This document shows, piece by piece, positions 1-11,118 of a stretch of DNA of 64,000 bases (position 1 is the stretch's first letter; every line of letters begins with the position of its first letter). The translations under genes were made by a program, and so were the position numbers. The DNA comes from Ferriphaselus sp. R-1. GTDB lineage: Bacteria > Pseudomonadota > Gammaproteobacteria > Burkholderiales > Gallionellaceae. Under the pieces are notes generated by a model. The model did no database searches. It saw only the letters and a list, made by a program, of their open reading frames with translations, and was not told the DNA's origin. Where the stretch lies: the NCBI RefSeq assembly GCF_000746095.1, contig NZ_JQKP01000011.1, forward strand, positions 1 to 64,000, written 5' to 3'.

Positions 1-1865
1 GATGCCACCACCGCAAATCCCCGACCCTGTTCGCCCGCACGGGCCGCTTCCACCGCCGCGTTCAGCGCCAGTATGTTCGTCTGGAACGCAATCCCGTCGA
101 TCACGCTGATGATGTCCACAATCTTGCGCGAACTCTCGCTGATCGAACTCATGGTGTGCACCACCTTGTCCACCACCGCGCCACCCTTCACCGCCACTTC
201 CGACGCGCCCGCCGCCAGCTGGTTGGCCTGGCGCGCGTTGTCCGCGTTCTGTTTCACCGTGGAAGTCAGCTCTTCCATGCTCGATGCGGTCTCCTCCAGA
301 CTGGAGGCTTGTTCCTCGGTCCGCTGCGACAGGTCGGTGTTGCCCGAGGCGATCTCGCCCGCCGCCGTATTGATCGCTTCGGCGGCTTCCTTGATCCGGC
401 TGATCGTCTCGGTGAGCTGCGCCACCGTGGCGTTCGAATCTTCCTTGAGCTGGCTGAACGTGCCTTGATAGTTACCGTTCATGGTTTCGGTCAGGTCACC
501 CTTGGCCAAAGCCGCCAAGACGCGCACCACCTCGTTCAGACCGACCGAATTGGTCTCCATCAAAGTGTTCATGGATTGAGCCAGTTGCAGGAAGAAACCC
601 TGCTTGCCTTCGAGCGCGATACGTCCCCGGAAATCCCCTGCCGCTGCCGCTTGGACGATGGCCCCGACTTCCTCCTCCGCCTTGAGCTGATCGGTCAGGT
701 CTATCCACTGGCCGACCGTCCCCAGACGCTCGCCCTCGGCTGACACGACCGGAGTGGTAATCACATCATACTGTCGCCCCCCCAGGCGCATGCGCGTCTT
801 GACCGTGGCATCCAGCGAGCGCAAGCGCTCTACGGCTGCCTGCGGATCAGCGTAGAACACTCCGATACTGCCGCCCACCACCTTGCTCGCCACGAAGTTG
901 GGGTTCTCCTGCTGGAACGCCCGCTCATACTTGGCCAACGTATCCCGCAGGGCATGATTGATATAGATGACCGTGCCATCGTTATCCGCCACACGCACGC
1001 ACATGCTGACGTTATCCAGCGCACATTTCAGCCGCGACATCTCGCGGGCGTTGCGCTGCTCGGTCTGTTTGCGCTCCTGCAAAGTGACCTGCATGGTCTG
1101 CAACGCGGCCATCATGCTCGACGTGTCGCCGTGCTCCACCCGCACACCCACCGAGAAGTCGTCCGCCGCGATACGACGGGCCATCTCGACGGCATGGCCG
1201 GGTTCCCCCCCGAGTTGCTTGAGCAGGCTACGTGCGATCCACATCCCGAAGAACAAAGCCACGACCGCACTCCCCAGCATCAAGGCCAGCAGCCAGCCGG
1301 TGCGCCCCTGGATGACCGCAGCCACCGCGCTCTCATCCTGTGCGGTCTTTTCGTTGACTTTCACCACCAGCGCGTCGATCGCCTGACGATGCGCCAGATA
1401 ATGCTGTTCCAGTTGCGGCAGCAGGTTTGCCGCTGCCTGCCGGTCACCGCGCAACAGCGCCGGAATGAACTGTTGGTCGCGCAAGTCCAGGAAAGCCTTG
1501 CCTGGCTCGTACGACGTCACCAGCATCAATTCACGTATCGCCCCGTCGGCAAGATTGTCAGCCCAGTATTTGTGGCGTACCTCATAGTCTTCACGCAGTT
1601 GCTTGCTCTTCGCCACCAGCGCGGGCATGGATCTGGCATCGGCATTTGCCAATTCGAACACATTGAGGTTGGCTTCGATCAAGTACTCCGGCGGCGGCAG
1701 GATGTCGGCCACCAGGTCTTTCTGCTGGACGATGCCAAGATAGGTCGGTCCGCCCACCTTGACCAGGCCAAGTGTACTCATGGCCACCCAACCGGAGGCG
1801 AGGAAGCTGGCAGCAAACACGCACAGCAACAGCATCAAACGGGTATTTACGCGCAAGTCTTTCAT
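1..1865 (-). CDS. Methyl-accepting chemotaxis protein with HAMP and PAS domains (3' end outside window)
   Basis: Transmembrane chemoreceptor that would signal to CheA/CheW; only the first ~621 codons are present and the frame runs off the left edge. Residues ~9-28 form a membrane segment, followed by a mostly helical periplasmic domain of ~160 residues, a second membrane segment at ~190-210 and HAMP to ~262. A PAS domain follows at ~280-390 ([16 protein letters not shown]), then the coiled-coil signalling domain, whose tip ([16 protein letters not shown]) lies at the window edge. A PAS domain between HAMP and the signalling module is known from redox or ligand sensors; the ligand cannot be read here. 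ATG at 1865 follows AGGAGAG. It begins 22 bases after the cheW stop and is probably the next gene of the same operon. Confidence 0.93.
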   Translation of the reverse strand, partial: MKDLRVNTRLMLLLCVFAASFLASGWVAMSTLGLVKVGGPTYLGIVQQKDLVADILPPPEYLIEANLNVFELANADARSMPALVAKSKQLREDYEVRHKYWADNLADGAIRELMLVTSYEPGKAFLDLRDQQFIPALLRGDRQAAANLLPQLEQHYLAHRQAIDALVVKVNEKTAQDESAVAAVIQGRTGWLLALMLGSAVVALFFGMWIARSLLKQLGGEPGHAVEMARRIAADDFSVGVRVEHGDTSSMMAALQTMQVTLQERKQTEQRNAREMSRLKCALDNVSMCVRVADNDGTVIYINHALRDTLAKYERAFQQENPNFVASKVVGGSIGVFYADPQAAVERLRSLDATVKTRMRLGGRQYDVITTPVVSAEGERLGTVGQWIDLTDQLKAEEEVGAIVQAAAAGDFRGRIALEGKQGFFLQLAQSMNTLMETNSVGLNEVVRVLAALAKGDLTETMNGNYQGTFSQLKEDSNATVAQLTETISRIKEAAEAINTAAGEIASGNTDLSQRTEEQASSLEETASSMEELTSTVKQNADNARQANQLAAGASEVAVKGGAVVDKVVHTMSSISESSRKIVDIISVIDGIAFQTNILALNAAVEAARAGEQGRGFAVVA

Positions 1866-1887
1866 ACGATCTCTCCTGGCAACAAGC

Positions 1888-2379
1888 TCAGGCCGCCGCC
1901 TCATCGGTCAGCGCCATTTCAGAACTACCCATCAACTTCTCAATCTCGACCAGGATCAGCATCCGTTCACCGACGGTACCCAGTCCCAGAATGTAGCCGG
2001 TGTCTATGGTTGCCGACAGTTCGGGAGCCGGCTTGATCTGCTCGACCGCAAGAGTCAGCACATCGGAGACCCCATCCACCACCACGCCGACCACACGGTT
2101 ACCAACGTTAAGGATGATGACCACCGTGAACTGGCCGTACTCGACATGTCCCAGACCGAATTTGATGCGCAGATCTACGATGGGCACGATGGTGCCTCGC
2201 AGGTTGATGACACCCTTGATGAAGGCCGGGGTGTTCGCGATGGGTGTGACCGCGTCATAGCCACGGATCTCCTGCACCTTGAGGATATCGATGCCGTACT
2301 CTTCCTGCCCGAGCGTAAAGGTGAGGAACTCGCGACCGATCGCGTGGCTGTTCAAACCGACTTCCTGTTGCATCGTCAT
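1888..2379 (-). CDS. cheW: Chemotaxis coupling protein CheW
   Basis: Scaffold that links chemoreceptor tips to the CheA kinase in the polar array. The 163-residue protein is a single CheW/SH3-like domain, the usual family length, with typical blocks [36 protein letters not shown] and VSDVLTL. A short Ala-rich tail follows. ATG at 2379 has a good AGGAGG six bases upstream. The gene lies 8 bases after the cheA stop and 22 bases before the next MCP, so cheA, cheW and this receptor probably assemble as one unit. Confidence 0.95.
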   Translation of the reverse strand: MTMQQEVGLNSHAIGREFLTFTLGQEEYGIDILKVQEIRGYDAVTPIANTPAFIKGVINLRGTIVPIVDLRIKFGLGHVEYGQFTVVIILNVGNRVVGVVVDGVSDVLTLAVEQIKPAPELSATIDTGYILGLGTVGERMLILVEIEKLMGSSEMALTDEAAA

Positions 2380-2387
2380 ACCGCCTC

Positions 2388-4502
2388 CTATCCTGCTATT
2401 GCCTGATGCTGCGCGACCATCGCGCCCAACGCATTCACGTCCAGAATCAAGGCCACCCGCCCATCGCCCATGATGGTGGCACCGGAGATGCCATGAACCT
2501 TGCGGAAATTCGACTCCAGACTCTTGATGACCACTTGCTGCTGCCCCAGCAGCTCGTCCACGAACAGTGCAGTCTTGCGCCCCTCGTTCTCGACGATGAT
2601 GACGATGCCCTGCTCCAGTTCCCGCGCCTTGGGCGCGATATTGAACACCTCATGCAGCGGCAACAGTGGCAGATACTCACCCCGCACCTTGAGCAAGCGT
2701 CCATCACGTCCGACCGTCTTGAGATCGGTCTCGGAGACCTGCAACGACTCGATGATGGCATTCAAGGGCGCGATATAGACCTCTCCGCCGATGGAGACTG
2801 ACAGGCCATCGAGGATCGCCAGTGTCAGCGGCAAACGAATGGTGGTGCGGGTTCCCGACCCCTCGTGCGAATCCAGCTCGATACGCCCACCCAATTCGGC
2901 GATGTTACGCTTGACCACATCCATGCCCACGCCGCGACCAGAGACATCGGTCACCACATCGGCTGTCGAAAAACCTGCCTCGAAGATCAGCATCCACACA
3001 TCGGCATCCGGCATATCGTCGCTCACCGGCAGGCCGCGCTCCTTCGCCTTGCCCAATATCTTGCCGCGATTCAGCCCACCACCATCATCGGAGACTTCGA
3101 TGACGATGCTGCCACCCTGATGGAAAGCATTGAGTGTGACAGTACCCTTCGGGTTCTTGCCTGCTGCGACGCGCTTCTCGGGGAGCTCGATGCCGTGATC
3201 CAGACTGTTGCGGATCAAATGCGTCAGGGGATCGGCGATCTTCTCGATCAGCCCCTTGTCCAGCTCGGTGCTCTCCCCCAAGGTCTTCAGCTCGATCTGC
3301 TTGCCCAACTTACCGGCCAGATCGCGTACCACACGAGGGAAGCGGCTGAACACGAAGGAGATCGGCAACATGCGGATAGACATCACCGCCTCCTGCAAGT
3401 CGCGCGTGTTGCGTTCGAGTTGGCGCAGACCGTGCTCCAACCGCTCCTGCATCACACCATCCGTATGGGTCGCCGCCTGATTCAACATCGCCTGGGTGAT
3501 CACCAGTTCGCCCATCAGATTGATAAGTTGATCGACCTTTTCGACACTGACACGGATCGAAGTATCGGTAGGCGCTGCGACCACTCGGTCGGTCGCGCGC
3601 TTGCCGGCACGGACACCGTCCGCCTGGGGATCGTCCGTTGCCCGCCTGCCGGGCGAGGCCGCCGGTACGGCAGCGGCGGGCTGACCCTCATCCGCCTTTT
3701 CGTGCTCTTCGTAGATTCCGTAACCCTGTTTATTCTCGCGGACCGAGCGCTGGGACGGGGTCTCCCGGAAGAAGCCATAACCGCGTGCATCCTCGATGAC
3801 CGCCACGCTACCCGGCGCGTCCTCAAAAAACCCGAAACCTGCATCGGCCTCGACTGCCTTGCCCTCGCTGGACACCGGCGCAGGCAGATCGTCAAAGAAG
3901 CCATAACCCGGATCGGCGGCAGCCGCTGGGGTGGGCACTGCATCGAAGAAGCCGTAACCTGGGTCCGGCTGCGGCGGTTGCGCATCGTCAGTGAAGAAGC
4001 CGTACCCGGCATCGCTCGCCGATACCACAGGCTCATCGCCGAAGAAGCCATAGTCAGCCTCTTCCTGCTTGCCTGTCACGGCGACGACCGGGGCAGGCGG
4101 CGCACTGCTGGCACCGCCCACCGCCAAGGCGTTCAATTCTTCGCACACCGAGCGGACCTCGGCTGCATCGACCTCGCCCTCGCCACGATGAGCCGCCAGT
4201 TGCATGGCCAGCACATCACCAGCGCGCAAAAAAGCGTTGACCATATCATCGGTCAAGGTCATCTCTTGTTTGCGCAGGCGATCCAGCAAGGTCTCCAGAA
4301 CGTGGGTGACCTCGGTCATATCGGTGAAACCGAAGGTGCCGCTCCCGCCCTTGATGGAGTGGGCGGCACGAAAGATCGCATTCAGATCCTCCATGGAAGG
4401 CGCGCCGACATCCAGGTTGAGCAACAGCGATTCCATCGCTCCCAGATGTTCAGCCGTCTCCTCGAAGAAGACCTGGTAGAACTGGCTAAGGTCTAGACTC
4501 AT
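2388..4502 (-). CDS. cheA: Chemotaxis histidine kinase CheA with aromatic YGFF-repeat linker
   Basis: Kinase that phosphorylates CheY/CheV in response to receptors. Order of parts in 704 residues: HPt domain (His48 in AAHSIKGG), long linker 105-315, dimerisation domain ([15 protein letters not shown] ~323-337), HATPase (N box [11 protein letters not shown] boxes DDGGG and GRGVGMDVV), and a C-terminal CheW-like domain. In place of an obvious P2 CheY-binding domain, the linker carries seven spaced aromatic motifs: YGFF at 151, 167, 183, 200 and 242, FGFF at 223, YGIY at 261, each in an acidic/Pro context. This is the first of two cheA genes in the operon; the other is at 6121-7971. Confidence 0.95.
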   Translation of the reverse strand: MSLDLSQFYQVFFEETAEHLGAMESLLLNLDVGAPSMEDLNAIFRAAHSIKGGSGTFGFTDMTEVTHVLETLLDRLRKQEMTLTDDMVNAFLRAGDVLAMQLAAHRGEGEVDAAEVRSVCEELNALAVGGASSAPPAPVVAVTGKQEEADYGFFGDEPVVSASDAGYGFFTDDAQPPQPDPGYGFFDAVPTPAAAADPGYGFFDDLPAPVSSEGKAVEADAGFGFFEDAPGSVAVIEDARGYGFFRETPSQRSVRENKQGYGIYEEHEKADEGQPAAAVPAASPGRRATDDPQADGVRAGKRATDRVVAAPTDTSIRVSVEKVDQLINLMGELVITQAMLNQAATHTDGVMQERLEHGLRQLERNTRDLQEAVMSIRMLPISFVFSRFPRVVRDLAGKLGKQIELKTLGESTELDKGLIEKIADPLTHLIRNSLDHGIELPEKRVAAGKNPKGTVTLNAFHQGGSIVIEVSDDGGGLNRGKILGKAKERGLPVSDDMPDADVWMLIFEAGFSTADVVTDVSGRGVGMDVVKRNIAELGGRIELDSHEGSGTRTTIRLPLTLAILDGLSVSIGGEVYIAPLNAIIESLQVSETDLKTVGRDGRLLKVRGEYLPLLPLHEVFNIAPKARELEQGIVIIVENEGRKTALFVDELLGQQQVVIKSLESNFRKVHGISGATIMGDGRVALILDVNALGAMVAQHQAIAG

Positions 4503-4520
4503 GGTCTGTATGATCCTGGC

Positions 4521-4886
4521 TCAGCCGATCACCTTCTTCACGACTTCCAGCAGCTTGGAGGGGTCGAATGGCTTGACCAGCCAGCCCGTAGCACCAGCTG
4601 CCTTGCCCTGCATCTTCATTCCGTCACTGGATTCCGTGGTCAGCATCAGGATGGGAACCGCACGATAGTTGGGCATGGCGCGCAAGGTGCGTATCAGCGT
4701 CAGCCCATCCATGACAGGCATGTTCTGATCGGTGAGAACCAGATCGACCGTCTTCATCTTGGCCTTGTTCAACCCATCCTGCCCATCGACCGCCTCTATC
4801 ACATCGTAACCGGCGCTCTTCAGCGTAAATGCCACCATCTGCCGGATCGAGCTGGAATCGTCGACGCTAAGTACCGTTTTGGCCAT
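4521..4886 (-). CDS. cheY: CheY-like response regulator
   Basis: Single receiver domain of 121 residues that would carry the phosphoryl signal from CheA to the motor or act as a phosphate sink. The acidic pocket (SVDDSSS), the phospho-acceptor Asp in LTDQNMPVMDG, the switch Thr (LMLTTES) and the Lys in LVKPFD are all present. The start is placed at MAKTVL because GGGAGGTG lies five bases before that ATG; a five-codon longer frame exists but lacks a good site. It sits between an MCP and cheA. The TDQNMP signature is one I associate with CheY copies linked to such cheA-MCP-cheW clusters. A second, different CheY is at 8706-9098. Confidence 0.9.
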   Translation of the reverse strand: MAKTVLSVDDSSSIRQMVAFTLKSAGYDVIEAVDGQDGLNKAKMKTVDLVLTDQNMPVMDGLTLIRTLRAMPNYRAVPILMLTTESSDGMKMQGKAAGATGWLVKPFDPSKLLEVVKKVIG

Positions 4887-4910
4887 CTTCACCTCCCACA
4901 ATCAAAACAT

Positions 4911-6110
4911 TCAGAATAATTCAATCTCACCACTGTCCATGCCATGCTGACTGACCTGTCGTCCGCCATCGTGCCGGTTGGCTTGGGCGAGCAGGGCGCT
5001 GATCTCGGCACGCATGGACTCCGACCTTGCCCGTGAAGCCACCTCGCCGCGACTGGACTCACGCGCCCAATCGCCCAATTTACGCCAAGCCTGTGACATA
5101 TTGTCGACACGATTTCGGGAATGTTGAATCAATTGTGTCACCATGTCCTGAAACTGCAACGAAGTGACCGCACGCCCCACGACCAGATCGACCTCGTTCG
5201 AGATTGCCTGTTGCCGCTCGATGACCTGGGCCATCCCTTCGTTCATCTTCTGCACACTGGTCAAGGTCGATTGGAGCTGATTCTTCGACCTGACGGCGAA
5301 GTCCATATCCAGCGTCGCCATCAGCGTGATCGACCCTTCGGCCTCGGCGATGGCATCATGCACCTGGTTCACGTTCGCGCGTATCTGCTGGCTGAAATGC
5401 TCGGCACGACCGGACAGTTTGCGCACTTCATCGGCGACCACCGCAAAGCCACGCCCCGCCTCGCCTGCCCGCGCGGCTTCGATCGCCGCATTGAGTGCCA
5501 GCAGGTTGGTCTGCTTGGAGATGCCGTCGATCTCGCCCAGGACATTGAGAATGCCCCGGACTTGCTGGCTGACCGTGTCCATCTTGTCCACCAGCTCCAT
5601 GCCCACCTTGCTGTTGTTGATGATACTGCCCACCAGTTGCTTCATCGTCTCGGAGGTGTCGCCCAGGAAGCTTTCCAGCGAGGCGTTATCTGCGTGCTCG
5701 CTCTGCTCGGTGACCGAGAGCGCCGCCTCACGCTGGCTTTGAATGAGTTGCTGCATGCCGCCAAACCCATCCATCAACTTCTGGATGGCATCTGCCAGCA
5801 ACATCTGGACCTGATGCATATCCTCATTGGCCCCGGAGTATTGGTCGGCGAACTGCGGATAGGTATGCATCAGCACACTCTCGACAGCACTTTCCTGCAT
5901 GGTTTCGCAGCCACTCGGCTTGTCTGCGGACTCTCTGGCTCCACACAAGGACAAGAGCACCGCTCCCACCGCCAGCGTGATGATCGCGTTCAACCCCAAG
6001 GCCACCCATCCCTCCAGACCGGATGTGGAGACTGCCCAGTGCAACAACAGGCCGACCACGCTGGCCCCCAACAGGACCCTGACCCCCGGTTTACTCACTC
6101 GTTGCTCCAT
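4911..6110 (-). CDS. Methyl-accepting chemotaxis protein, short membrane-anchored type
   Basis: Chemoreceptor of 399 residues with two closely spaced hydrophobic segments near the N-terminus (~11-25 and ~33-55), almost no periplasmic domain and no clear HAMP. The cytoplasmic coiled coil has the conserved tip ([20 protein letters not shown]) near residue ~210. With nothing to sense outside, it may read the membrane or a cytoplasmic partner; this is inference. An upstream in-frame GTG exists at 6119, but ATG at 6110 is preferred because AGGTG lies six bases before it. The gene starts 10 bases after the second cheA, and its position between cheA and cheY suggests a dedicated receptor of that subset. 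Confidence 0.9.
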   Translation of the reverse strand: MEQRVSKPGVRVLLGASVVGLLLHWAVSTSGLEGWVALGLNAIITLAVGAVLLSLCGARESADKPSGCETMQESAVESVLMHTYPQFADQYSGANEDMHQVQMLLADAIQKLMDGFGGMQQLIQSQREAALSVTEQSEHADNASLESFLGDTSETMKQLVGSIINNSKVGMELVDKMDTVSQQVRGILNVLGEIDGISKQTNLLALNAAIEAARAGEAGRGFAVVADEVRKLSGRAEHFSQQIRANVNQVHDAIAEAEGSITLMATLDMDFAVRSKNQLQSTLTSVQKMNEGMAQVIERQQAISNEVDLVVGRAVTSLQFQDMVTQLIQHSRNRVDNMSQAWRKLGDWARESSRGEVASRARSESMRAEISALLAQANRHDGGRQVSQHGMDSGEIELF

Positions 6111-6120
6111 GATGGTCACC

Positions 6121-7971
6121 TCAAATGCTGGAACAACCCAGCAGCTCCTTGATATCCAGAATCAACACGATCTCTCCTTCACTCGACATCGTCACCCCTG
6201 CCACACCTTTCGGACGGAAGGTATCGAGCGACTTGATGACCACGTCGTCATGACCGGCGAAACCATCCGCTGAAAGGATGAAACTACTCCCCTCCACTTG
6301 CATCAGCACACCGACCTCGGGCCGTCCGTTATCTTCCCACCCCACCAACCTGGCCAGGGACATCACCGGCAACACCTCGCCGCGCACCACCAGAGTCTCC
6401 TTGCCCGCCACCTGCTGGATCTGGTCCGGCATGATGGAAAGTATCTCCCGCACCATCGATAAAGGTACGGCGAACGGCTGATCGCACAAGCGCAGCAGCA
6501 ATACCGGCAGGATGGCCAGCGTCAGCGGCAACGAGATAGTGAACACCGACCCCTTGCCGATCTCGGATTCGATGCTGATCGTGCCATTGAGGCGCTGGAT
6601 GTTGGTCTTCACCACGTCCATACCCACACCGCGCCCGGACACACTGGAAATCTGGTCCTTGGTCGAGAAGCCGGGCAGGAAGATCAACTCCAGGCTTTGC
6701 ACGTCATCCAGACTGTTGGCCTGCTCCATGCTGATCAGGCCCTTCTCCACCGCCTTGCTGCGTATCACATCCGGGCGCATACCCTTGCCATCGTCCTGGA
6801 TGGTGATCAGGATGTGGTCCCCTTCCTGCCGGGCACCAAGGTTCACCGTACTCTTGGTCGACTTGCCCACAGCGGAACGCTGGGCGGTCTCCTCCACACC
6901 ATGGTCCACCGCATTGCGTATCAAGTGGACCAAGGGGTCATTGAGATCTTCGATCATCGTCTTGTCGATCTCGGTCTCCTCGCCGGACAACACCAGCTCG
7001 ACATCCTTGCCCAACTGTCGTGCCAGGTCGCGCGCCAAGCGTGGATATTTCTTGAACAATCGGCCTATCGGCTGCATCCGCGTCTTCATCACCGCGTTCT
7101 GCAGATTCACCACCAGCATGTCCAACTGGCTGACCGCCTCGTCCAGCGCCCTCAAGGTCGTCGGATCGGAGCTCCCCTGCAGGATGTCGTTGCGCAGGTG
7201 GGTCAAACGGTTCTTGGTCAGGCCGATCTCGCCGGAAAGATTGAGCACCTGGTCGAGCCGGTCGGTATCGACACGGATGGTATTGTCCTTGGCGGCATCG
7301 CCATCACGGCGCGGCGCGGTCGGGGTGGTTGCTCCCCCCGGAGCATCGCCCGCACGCCGACCGAACGCACTGGTCTTGAGTTTGGCTTCGTCGATCGCGG
7401 TCTGCACCGACTCGGCCACGGCAGCCTCGATGACCGGTGTCGTAGCTACCGCTTCAGGTGCGCCTCCAGTGACGGTCTGATACAGCCCGTTCCAATCCAG
7501 TCCCGCAGGCACGGCGACCGGCGGAGTGGCCGGCGGAGCAACCACCGGACTGGCACCGCCCCTGACACTGGCCACACTCTCTCCCTTGATCGCCGCTTGC
7601 AACGCAGCGATCAAATCTCCCGGCGCGGCGGGGGGCTGTATGCTTTGGGCCAACACATTGAACATGCTGCGGACCTCGCCGGTGGCCGCCATGATCGCAT
7701 CCATCAGGCCCGCGCTCATCTGCAACTCGCCATTACGCAGTTTGTCGAACAGGTTCTCGGTCAAATGACACAGGGTCACCAACTCTGAAGCGTTCAGGAA
7801 CCCGGCCCCTCCCTTGATGGTGTGGAAGCCACGGAAGATGTCGTTGAGCAGGCGATGATCTCCGGGCGACTTCTCCAGTTCGACCAGTTTGCCATCCACA
7901 TCGGACAACAGTTCGGACGATTCCGTCAGGAAGTCCTGCAGCAGCTCTTCCATTCCTGCGAAGTCGTTCAT
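6121..7971 (-). CDS. cheA: Chemotaxis histidine kinase CheA (second copy)
   Basis: Second CheA, 616 residues. HPt domain with His50 ([11 protein letters not shown]), linker ~105-225 with an Ala/Pro-rich middle, dimerisation helix pair ([18 protein letters not shown]), HATPase ([27 protein letters not shown]) and a CheW-like regulatory domain ending in ILDIKELLG. As in the other CheA, no P2 domain is evident in the linker, and here there is no YGFF array. It lies 2 bases after cheZ, so this copy is grouped with cheY-cheZ. Catalytic residues look intact, so both kinases are probably active and may serve different receptors or stages. Confidence 0.94.
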   Translation of the reverse strand: MNDFAGMEELLQDFLTESSELLSDVDGKLVELEKSPGDHRLLNDIFRGFHTIKGGAGFLNASELVTLCHLTENLFDKLRNGELQMSAGLMDAIMAATGEVRSMFNVLAQSIQPPAAPGDLIAALQAAIKGESVASVRGGASPVVAPPATPPVAVPAGLDWNGLYQTVTGGAPEAVATTPVIEAAVAESVQTAIDEAKLKTSAFGRRAGDAPGGATTPTAPRRDGDAAKDNTIRVDTDRLDQVLNLSGEIGLTKNRLTHLRNDILQGSSDPTTLRALDEAVSQLDMLVVNLQNAVMKTRMQPIGRLFKKYPRLARDLARQLGKDVELVLSGEETEIDKTMIEDLNDPLVHLIRNAVDHGVEETAQRSAVGKSTKSTVNLGARQEGDHILITIQDDGKGMRPDVIRSKAVEKGLISMEQANSLDDVQSLELIFLPGFSTKDQISSVSGRGVGMDVVKTNIQRLNGTISIESEIGKGSVFTISLPLTLAILPVLLLRLCDQPFAVPLSMVREILSIMPDQIQQVAGKETLVVRGEVLPVMSLARLVGWEDNGRPEVGVLMQVEGSSFILSADGFAGHDDVVIKSLDTFRPKGVAGVTMSSEGEIVLILDIKELLGCSSI

Positions 7972-7972
7972 G

Positions 7973-8698
7973 CTAGAACCCCAGACTATCCAGCAGATCG
8001 TCTACCTGATCCTGGCTGGTAACGACATCGGAACGTCCTTCCGCCTTGATCACCGGCCCGTTCAGCAAACCGGAATCCGCTTTCAGCGCGGCTGCGGGAA
8101 CACTATCCACCAGCAGGCTGACCATTTGCTGCTCCAACTGCTGAGTGACCTCCATGATCTTCTTGATCACCTGACCGGTCAGATCCTGAAAGTCCTGAGC
8201 CATCATGATCTCGCGCAACTGGGCACTGGCGGCCTTGGTCTGCTTGGGCACTTCGATCAGGTAGGCATGGGTCTGGGTCGCCAGACTCTTGAACTGTTCC
8301 GGAGTGAGTTGCTGGTCGAACAACATCTGCCACTGTGTGGCCAGGCGATGCGCCTCATCTTCGACCTTGTTCAGGATGGGCTGCGCCGCCTCGGTCGCGT
8401 TCAACACCCGCTCCGCCGCTTGCTCGGTCATCGCCGCCACATAGTTAAGCCGGTCCCGCGCATCCGGGATGGCCGCTGCAGCCCTCTCCAGATTCTTGTC
8501 GAATCCCAGTTCGCGCAAACTATCATGCAGGGCGCGCGTCATCTGACCGATCCGGTTGATGACATGACCATCGGTCAGTCCCCCCTCAGCCCCGGAGTCC
8601 GCCTCCACCACTTCCGCCGAGGTCTCGTCCTGCTGGGTAGCCGAAACGATGCTGTCGAACAGGGCCTCTAAATCGTCTGAATCTTGAGTGGCACTCAT
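7973..8698 (-). CDS. cheZ: CheY-P phosphatase CheZ
   Basis: Speeds loss of phosphate from CheY-P and so ends the tumble signal. The 241-residue all-helical protein has the catalytic block DFQDLTGQVIKKIM, containing the Gln known to position water in E. coli CheZ, and ends in DQVDDLLDSLGF, the amphipathic CheY-binding tail of the family. GAGG lies just upstream of ATG 8698. It directly follows the cheY at 8706, its likely partner. Presence of CheZ is typical of beta- and gammaproteobacteria. Confidence 0.95.
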   Translation of the reverse strand: MSATQDSDDLEALFDSIVSATQQDETSAEVVEADSGAEGGLTDGHVINRIGQMTRALHDSLRELGFDKNLERAAAAIPDARDRLNYVAAMTEQAAERVLNATEAAQPILNKVEDEAHRLATQWQMLFDQQLTPEQFKSLATQTHAYLIEVPKQTKAASAQLREIMMAQDFQDLTGQVIKKIMEVTQQLEQQMVSLLVDSVPAAALKADSGLLNGPVIKAEGRSDVVTSQDQVDDLLDSLGF

Positions 8699-8705
8699 TT
8701 TGGCC

Positions 8706-9098
8706 TCACTTTTGTGGCATTTTTTCGAAAATCTTCTTTAGCTTCTCATCCAGAGTCGCCGCCGTGAACGGCTTCACGACATAGCCGGAGGCCCCCGCCT
8801 GGGCTGCCTCGATGATGTTCTCGCGCTTGGCTTCCGCCGTCACCATCAGCACGGGAAGATGCTTCAACGCCGGGTCCTGCCGAATATTCTTGAGCAAATC
8901 GATGCCGGTCATGTTTGGCATATTCCAGTCCGACACCACGAAATCAAAACCGCTCGCGCGCAGCTTGTTCAATGCATCCACGCCATCCTCGGCTTCCTGG
9001 ACATTGGTGAACCCCAATTCCTTCAACAAGTTGCGCACGATACGGCGCATGGTCGAAAAATCGTCCACCACCAGGAACCTCATGTTCGAATCAACCAT
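8706..9098 (-). CDS. cheY: Chemotaxis response regulator CheY (motor type)
   Basis: Single receiver domain of 130 residues that most resembles the classical motor-binding CheY ([20 protein letters not shown]). Phospho-acceptor Asp in [11 protein letters not shown], Thr in MVTAEAK and Lys in VVKPF are all present. AGGAGATC lies seven bases before ATG 9098. The cheY-cheZ pairing argues that this is the regulator acting on FliM, while the shorter cheY at 4521 may be an auxiliary copy. Confidence 0.95.
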   Translation of the reverse strand: MVDSNMRFLVVDDFSTMRRIVRNLLKELGFTNVQEAEDGVDALNKLRASGFDFVVSDWNMPNMTGIDLLKNIRQDPALKHLPVLMVTAEAKRENIIEAAQAGASGYVVKPFTAATLDEKLKKIFEKMPQK

Positions 9099-9125
9099 AA
9101 TCGATCTCCTTGTTACAACCTATCC

Positions 9126-10091
9126 TTACACCAGCAAGGGGCGCAGGGTCTCCGCCAATGCACCACCATCGAACTTGGGTACGTAATAATCCACTCCGAC
9201 TCGCTTGCCCATGGCCCGATTGGCATCCGACGATAAGGACGAATGCATCACCACCGGGATGCCATCGAAGCGCCGGTCCGATTTGATGTTCTGGGTCAGC
9301 ACATACCCATCCATCTCCGGCATCTCCGCATCGACCAGCACAACCTGTATCTGGTCGTGCAACTCGCCGCCCATACTCTGCACACCATCGGCCAACACTT
9401 TCAGGCGATCCCACGCCTCCATCCCGTTGTGGGCCTGTATGCTCTTGACTCCGAGTTTGTCCAGCACTTCGCTTATTTTCTTCCGGGCCACACCGGAGTC
9501 ATCTACGAAAAAGACACATCTTTCGTGGCCATTTTCCACGCGCTCGACTTGACCGACCACGTCCTCACCGAACGCCGTGGCCAGGATCTGCTCCACATCC
9601 AGAATGGAGACCAACTTGCCATCGGGCAATTCGGTGAGCGCCGTGATCAGATTGACGTTATTCGACAACATTCCTTCGGTAGCGCGCACCTTGTCCCAAT
9701 CCACCCGGATGATGTGCTCGACGTGATGTACCAGGAACCCGAGGATATGACGACTGTATTCGGCCACCATCATGGTCCGCTGCTCGGCGGCATCCGCCCC
9801 ATCGAAGCCCAGGAACCGGGCGAGATTCAAGACCGGGATGATGTGTCCGCGCAGGCTGACGATCCCATCCACGCCATGCGGCATGTTCGGCGTGCGTGTG
9901 ATCTTCATCGCACGGCAGACCTCTTTCACCTTGAACACATTGATCCCGAACAGCTCCTGAGAGCCCAGCGAGAACAACAGGATCTCCATCTTGTTGGAGC
10001 CCGCCAGATTGGTTCGTGCATCGACCCGATCGAGTAAGCTATCGCTGCCCGCATTGGCCGAGAACTGCGGATAGGCCATTTCAGCATTCAT
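9126..10091 (-). CDS. cheV: Chemotaxis protein CheV (CheW-receiver fusion)
   Basis: Coupling protein with an N-terminal CheW-like domain (~35-165; MEILLFSLGSQELFGINVFK, GIVSLRGHIIPVLNLA) and a C-terminal receiver domain (~185-315) with phospho-acceptor Asp in VLVDAEMPEMDGYVL. CheV is thought to connect receptors with CheA and to adapt or dampen signalling when phosphorylated. It forms a tandem pair with the cheV at 10105, which shares the architecture but has clearly diverged, so this looks like an old duplication. ATG at 10091 follows GAGAGGG. Confidence 0.93.
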   Translation of the reverse strand: MNAEMAYPQFSANAGSDSLLDRVDARTNLAGSNKMEILLFSLGSQELFGINVFKVKEVCRAMKITRTPNMPHGVDGIVSLRGHIIPVLNLARFLGFDGADAAEQRTMMVAEYSRHILGFLVHHVEHIIRVDWDKVRATEGMLSNNVNLITALTELPDGKLVSILDVEQILATAFGEDVVGQVERVENGHERCVFFVDDSGVARKKISEVLDKLGVKSIQAHNGMEAWDRLKVLADGVQSMGGELHDQIQVVLVDAEMPEMDGYVLTQNIKSDRRFDGIPVVMHSSLSSDANRAMGKRVGVDYYVPKFDGGALAETLRPLLV

Positions 10092-10104
10092 GGTTGCATC
10101 CCTC

Positions 10105-11046
10105 TCATGTCAACAGCCTAGCCAAGGTCTGCGACAATTTCTGAGCATCGAACTTGGGAACGTATTCGTCCACCCCCACAGCCTTTCCCAGCTGTTGATT
10201 GGAATCACTCGAAAGCGACGAGTGCATCAACACCGGAATTCCGACAAAGCGTTTGTCGGCCTTGATCTTGCGCGTCAGCATGTAGCCATCCATCTCGGGC
10301 ATCTCGACATCGGTCAGGATCACCTGGAGCATGTCCCGCAAGGGGACGTGCGCAGCCTCGGAGTAATCAGCCATGCGTTGCAACTCCTGCCAAGCCTGGC
10401 GACCGTTCACCGCCGAAACCGAGCGCACCTGCATCGCATCCAGTGTGCGTTCGATCTGCTTGCGAGCGACGGAGGAATCATCGGCAAAGAACACCGTACG
10501 CCCCTGCACTGCCAGCGGCCTGATGTTCTTCAGCGCAAAATCGTCATCGAAGTGGCCAGTCTCTGCCAGCACTTTTTCCACGTCCAGCATCATGACCAGC
10601 TTACCGTCCGGCAATTCGGTGACCGCCGTGACCAGCCCCCCCATCTTTGCCGACAGCATGGGTGGCGGCACTCGCATCGATGACCAGTCCAGCCGCAATA
10701 TGGTGTCCACCGCTTCGACCAGGAAGCCCTGTGTATGGCCGTTGTACTCGGTGATGATCATGATCTCGGGCCGGGTCGCGGTCTGAATCCCGGCATATCT
10801 GGCCAGATCAATGACCGGCACCAGCACCCCGCGCAGACTGACCATCCCCTCCACTGCACTCGGCATCTCGGGAGCATGAGTGATGGGAGGTACACGCATC
10901 ACCTCGCGCACTTTGAACACGTTGATCCCGAACACCTCGCGCCGCTCGGTCTGATTGTTCTTCCCGAGCGTGAACATCAGAATCTCAAGCTTGTTGGTCC
11001 CCGCAAGCTTGGTACGGGCATCGATACTTTTTAGCAATTCAGACAT
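10105..11046 (-). CDS. cheV: Chemotaxis protein CheV (second copy)
   Basis: CheW-like domain (LEILMFTLGKNNQTERREVF, GMVSLRGVLVPVIDLA) joined to a receiver domain (FFADDSSVARKQIE; phospho-acceptor Asp in LTDVEMPEMDGYML); 313 residues. A short insert (NNQTERRE) splits the first CheW strand compared with the neighbouring copy. The start is set at MSELLKS because GAGG lies six bases before this ATG; an in-frame ATG four codons upstream lacks a site. It lies 72 bases after the heme-type MCP and may serve that receptor. Confidence 0.92.
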   Translation of the reverse strand: MSELLKSIDARTKLAGTNKLEILMFTLGKNNQTERREVFGINVFKVREVMRVPPITHAPEMPSAVEGMVSLRGVLVPVIDLARYAGIQTATRPEIMIITEYNGHTQGFLVEAVDTILRLDWSSMRVPPPMLSAKMGGLVTAVTELPDGKLVMMLDVEKVLAETGHFDDDFALKNIRPLAVQGRTVFFADDSSVARKQIERTLDAMQVRSVSAVNGRQAWQELQRMADYSEAAHVPLRDMLQVILTDVEMPEMDGYMLTRKIKADKRFVGIPVLMHSSLSSDSNQQLGKAVGVDEYVPKFDAQKLSQTLARLLT

Positions 11047-11118
11047 AAAGCACCTCATCTAACCCCGCGTCGGCCCATCCCGCCGCACCGACCCACACCC
11101 GAACAGCGGCCACGTCAT

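Noticed and set aside
2865..4496. 543-codon open frame on the plus strand opposite cheA
   Set aside because: Shadow of the CheA reading frame; no ribosome binding site and His/Arg/Gln-rich nonsense composition.
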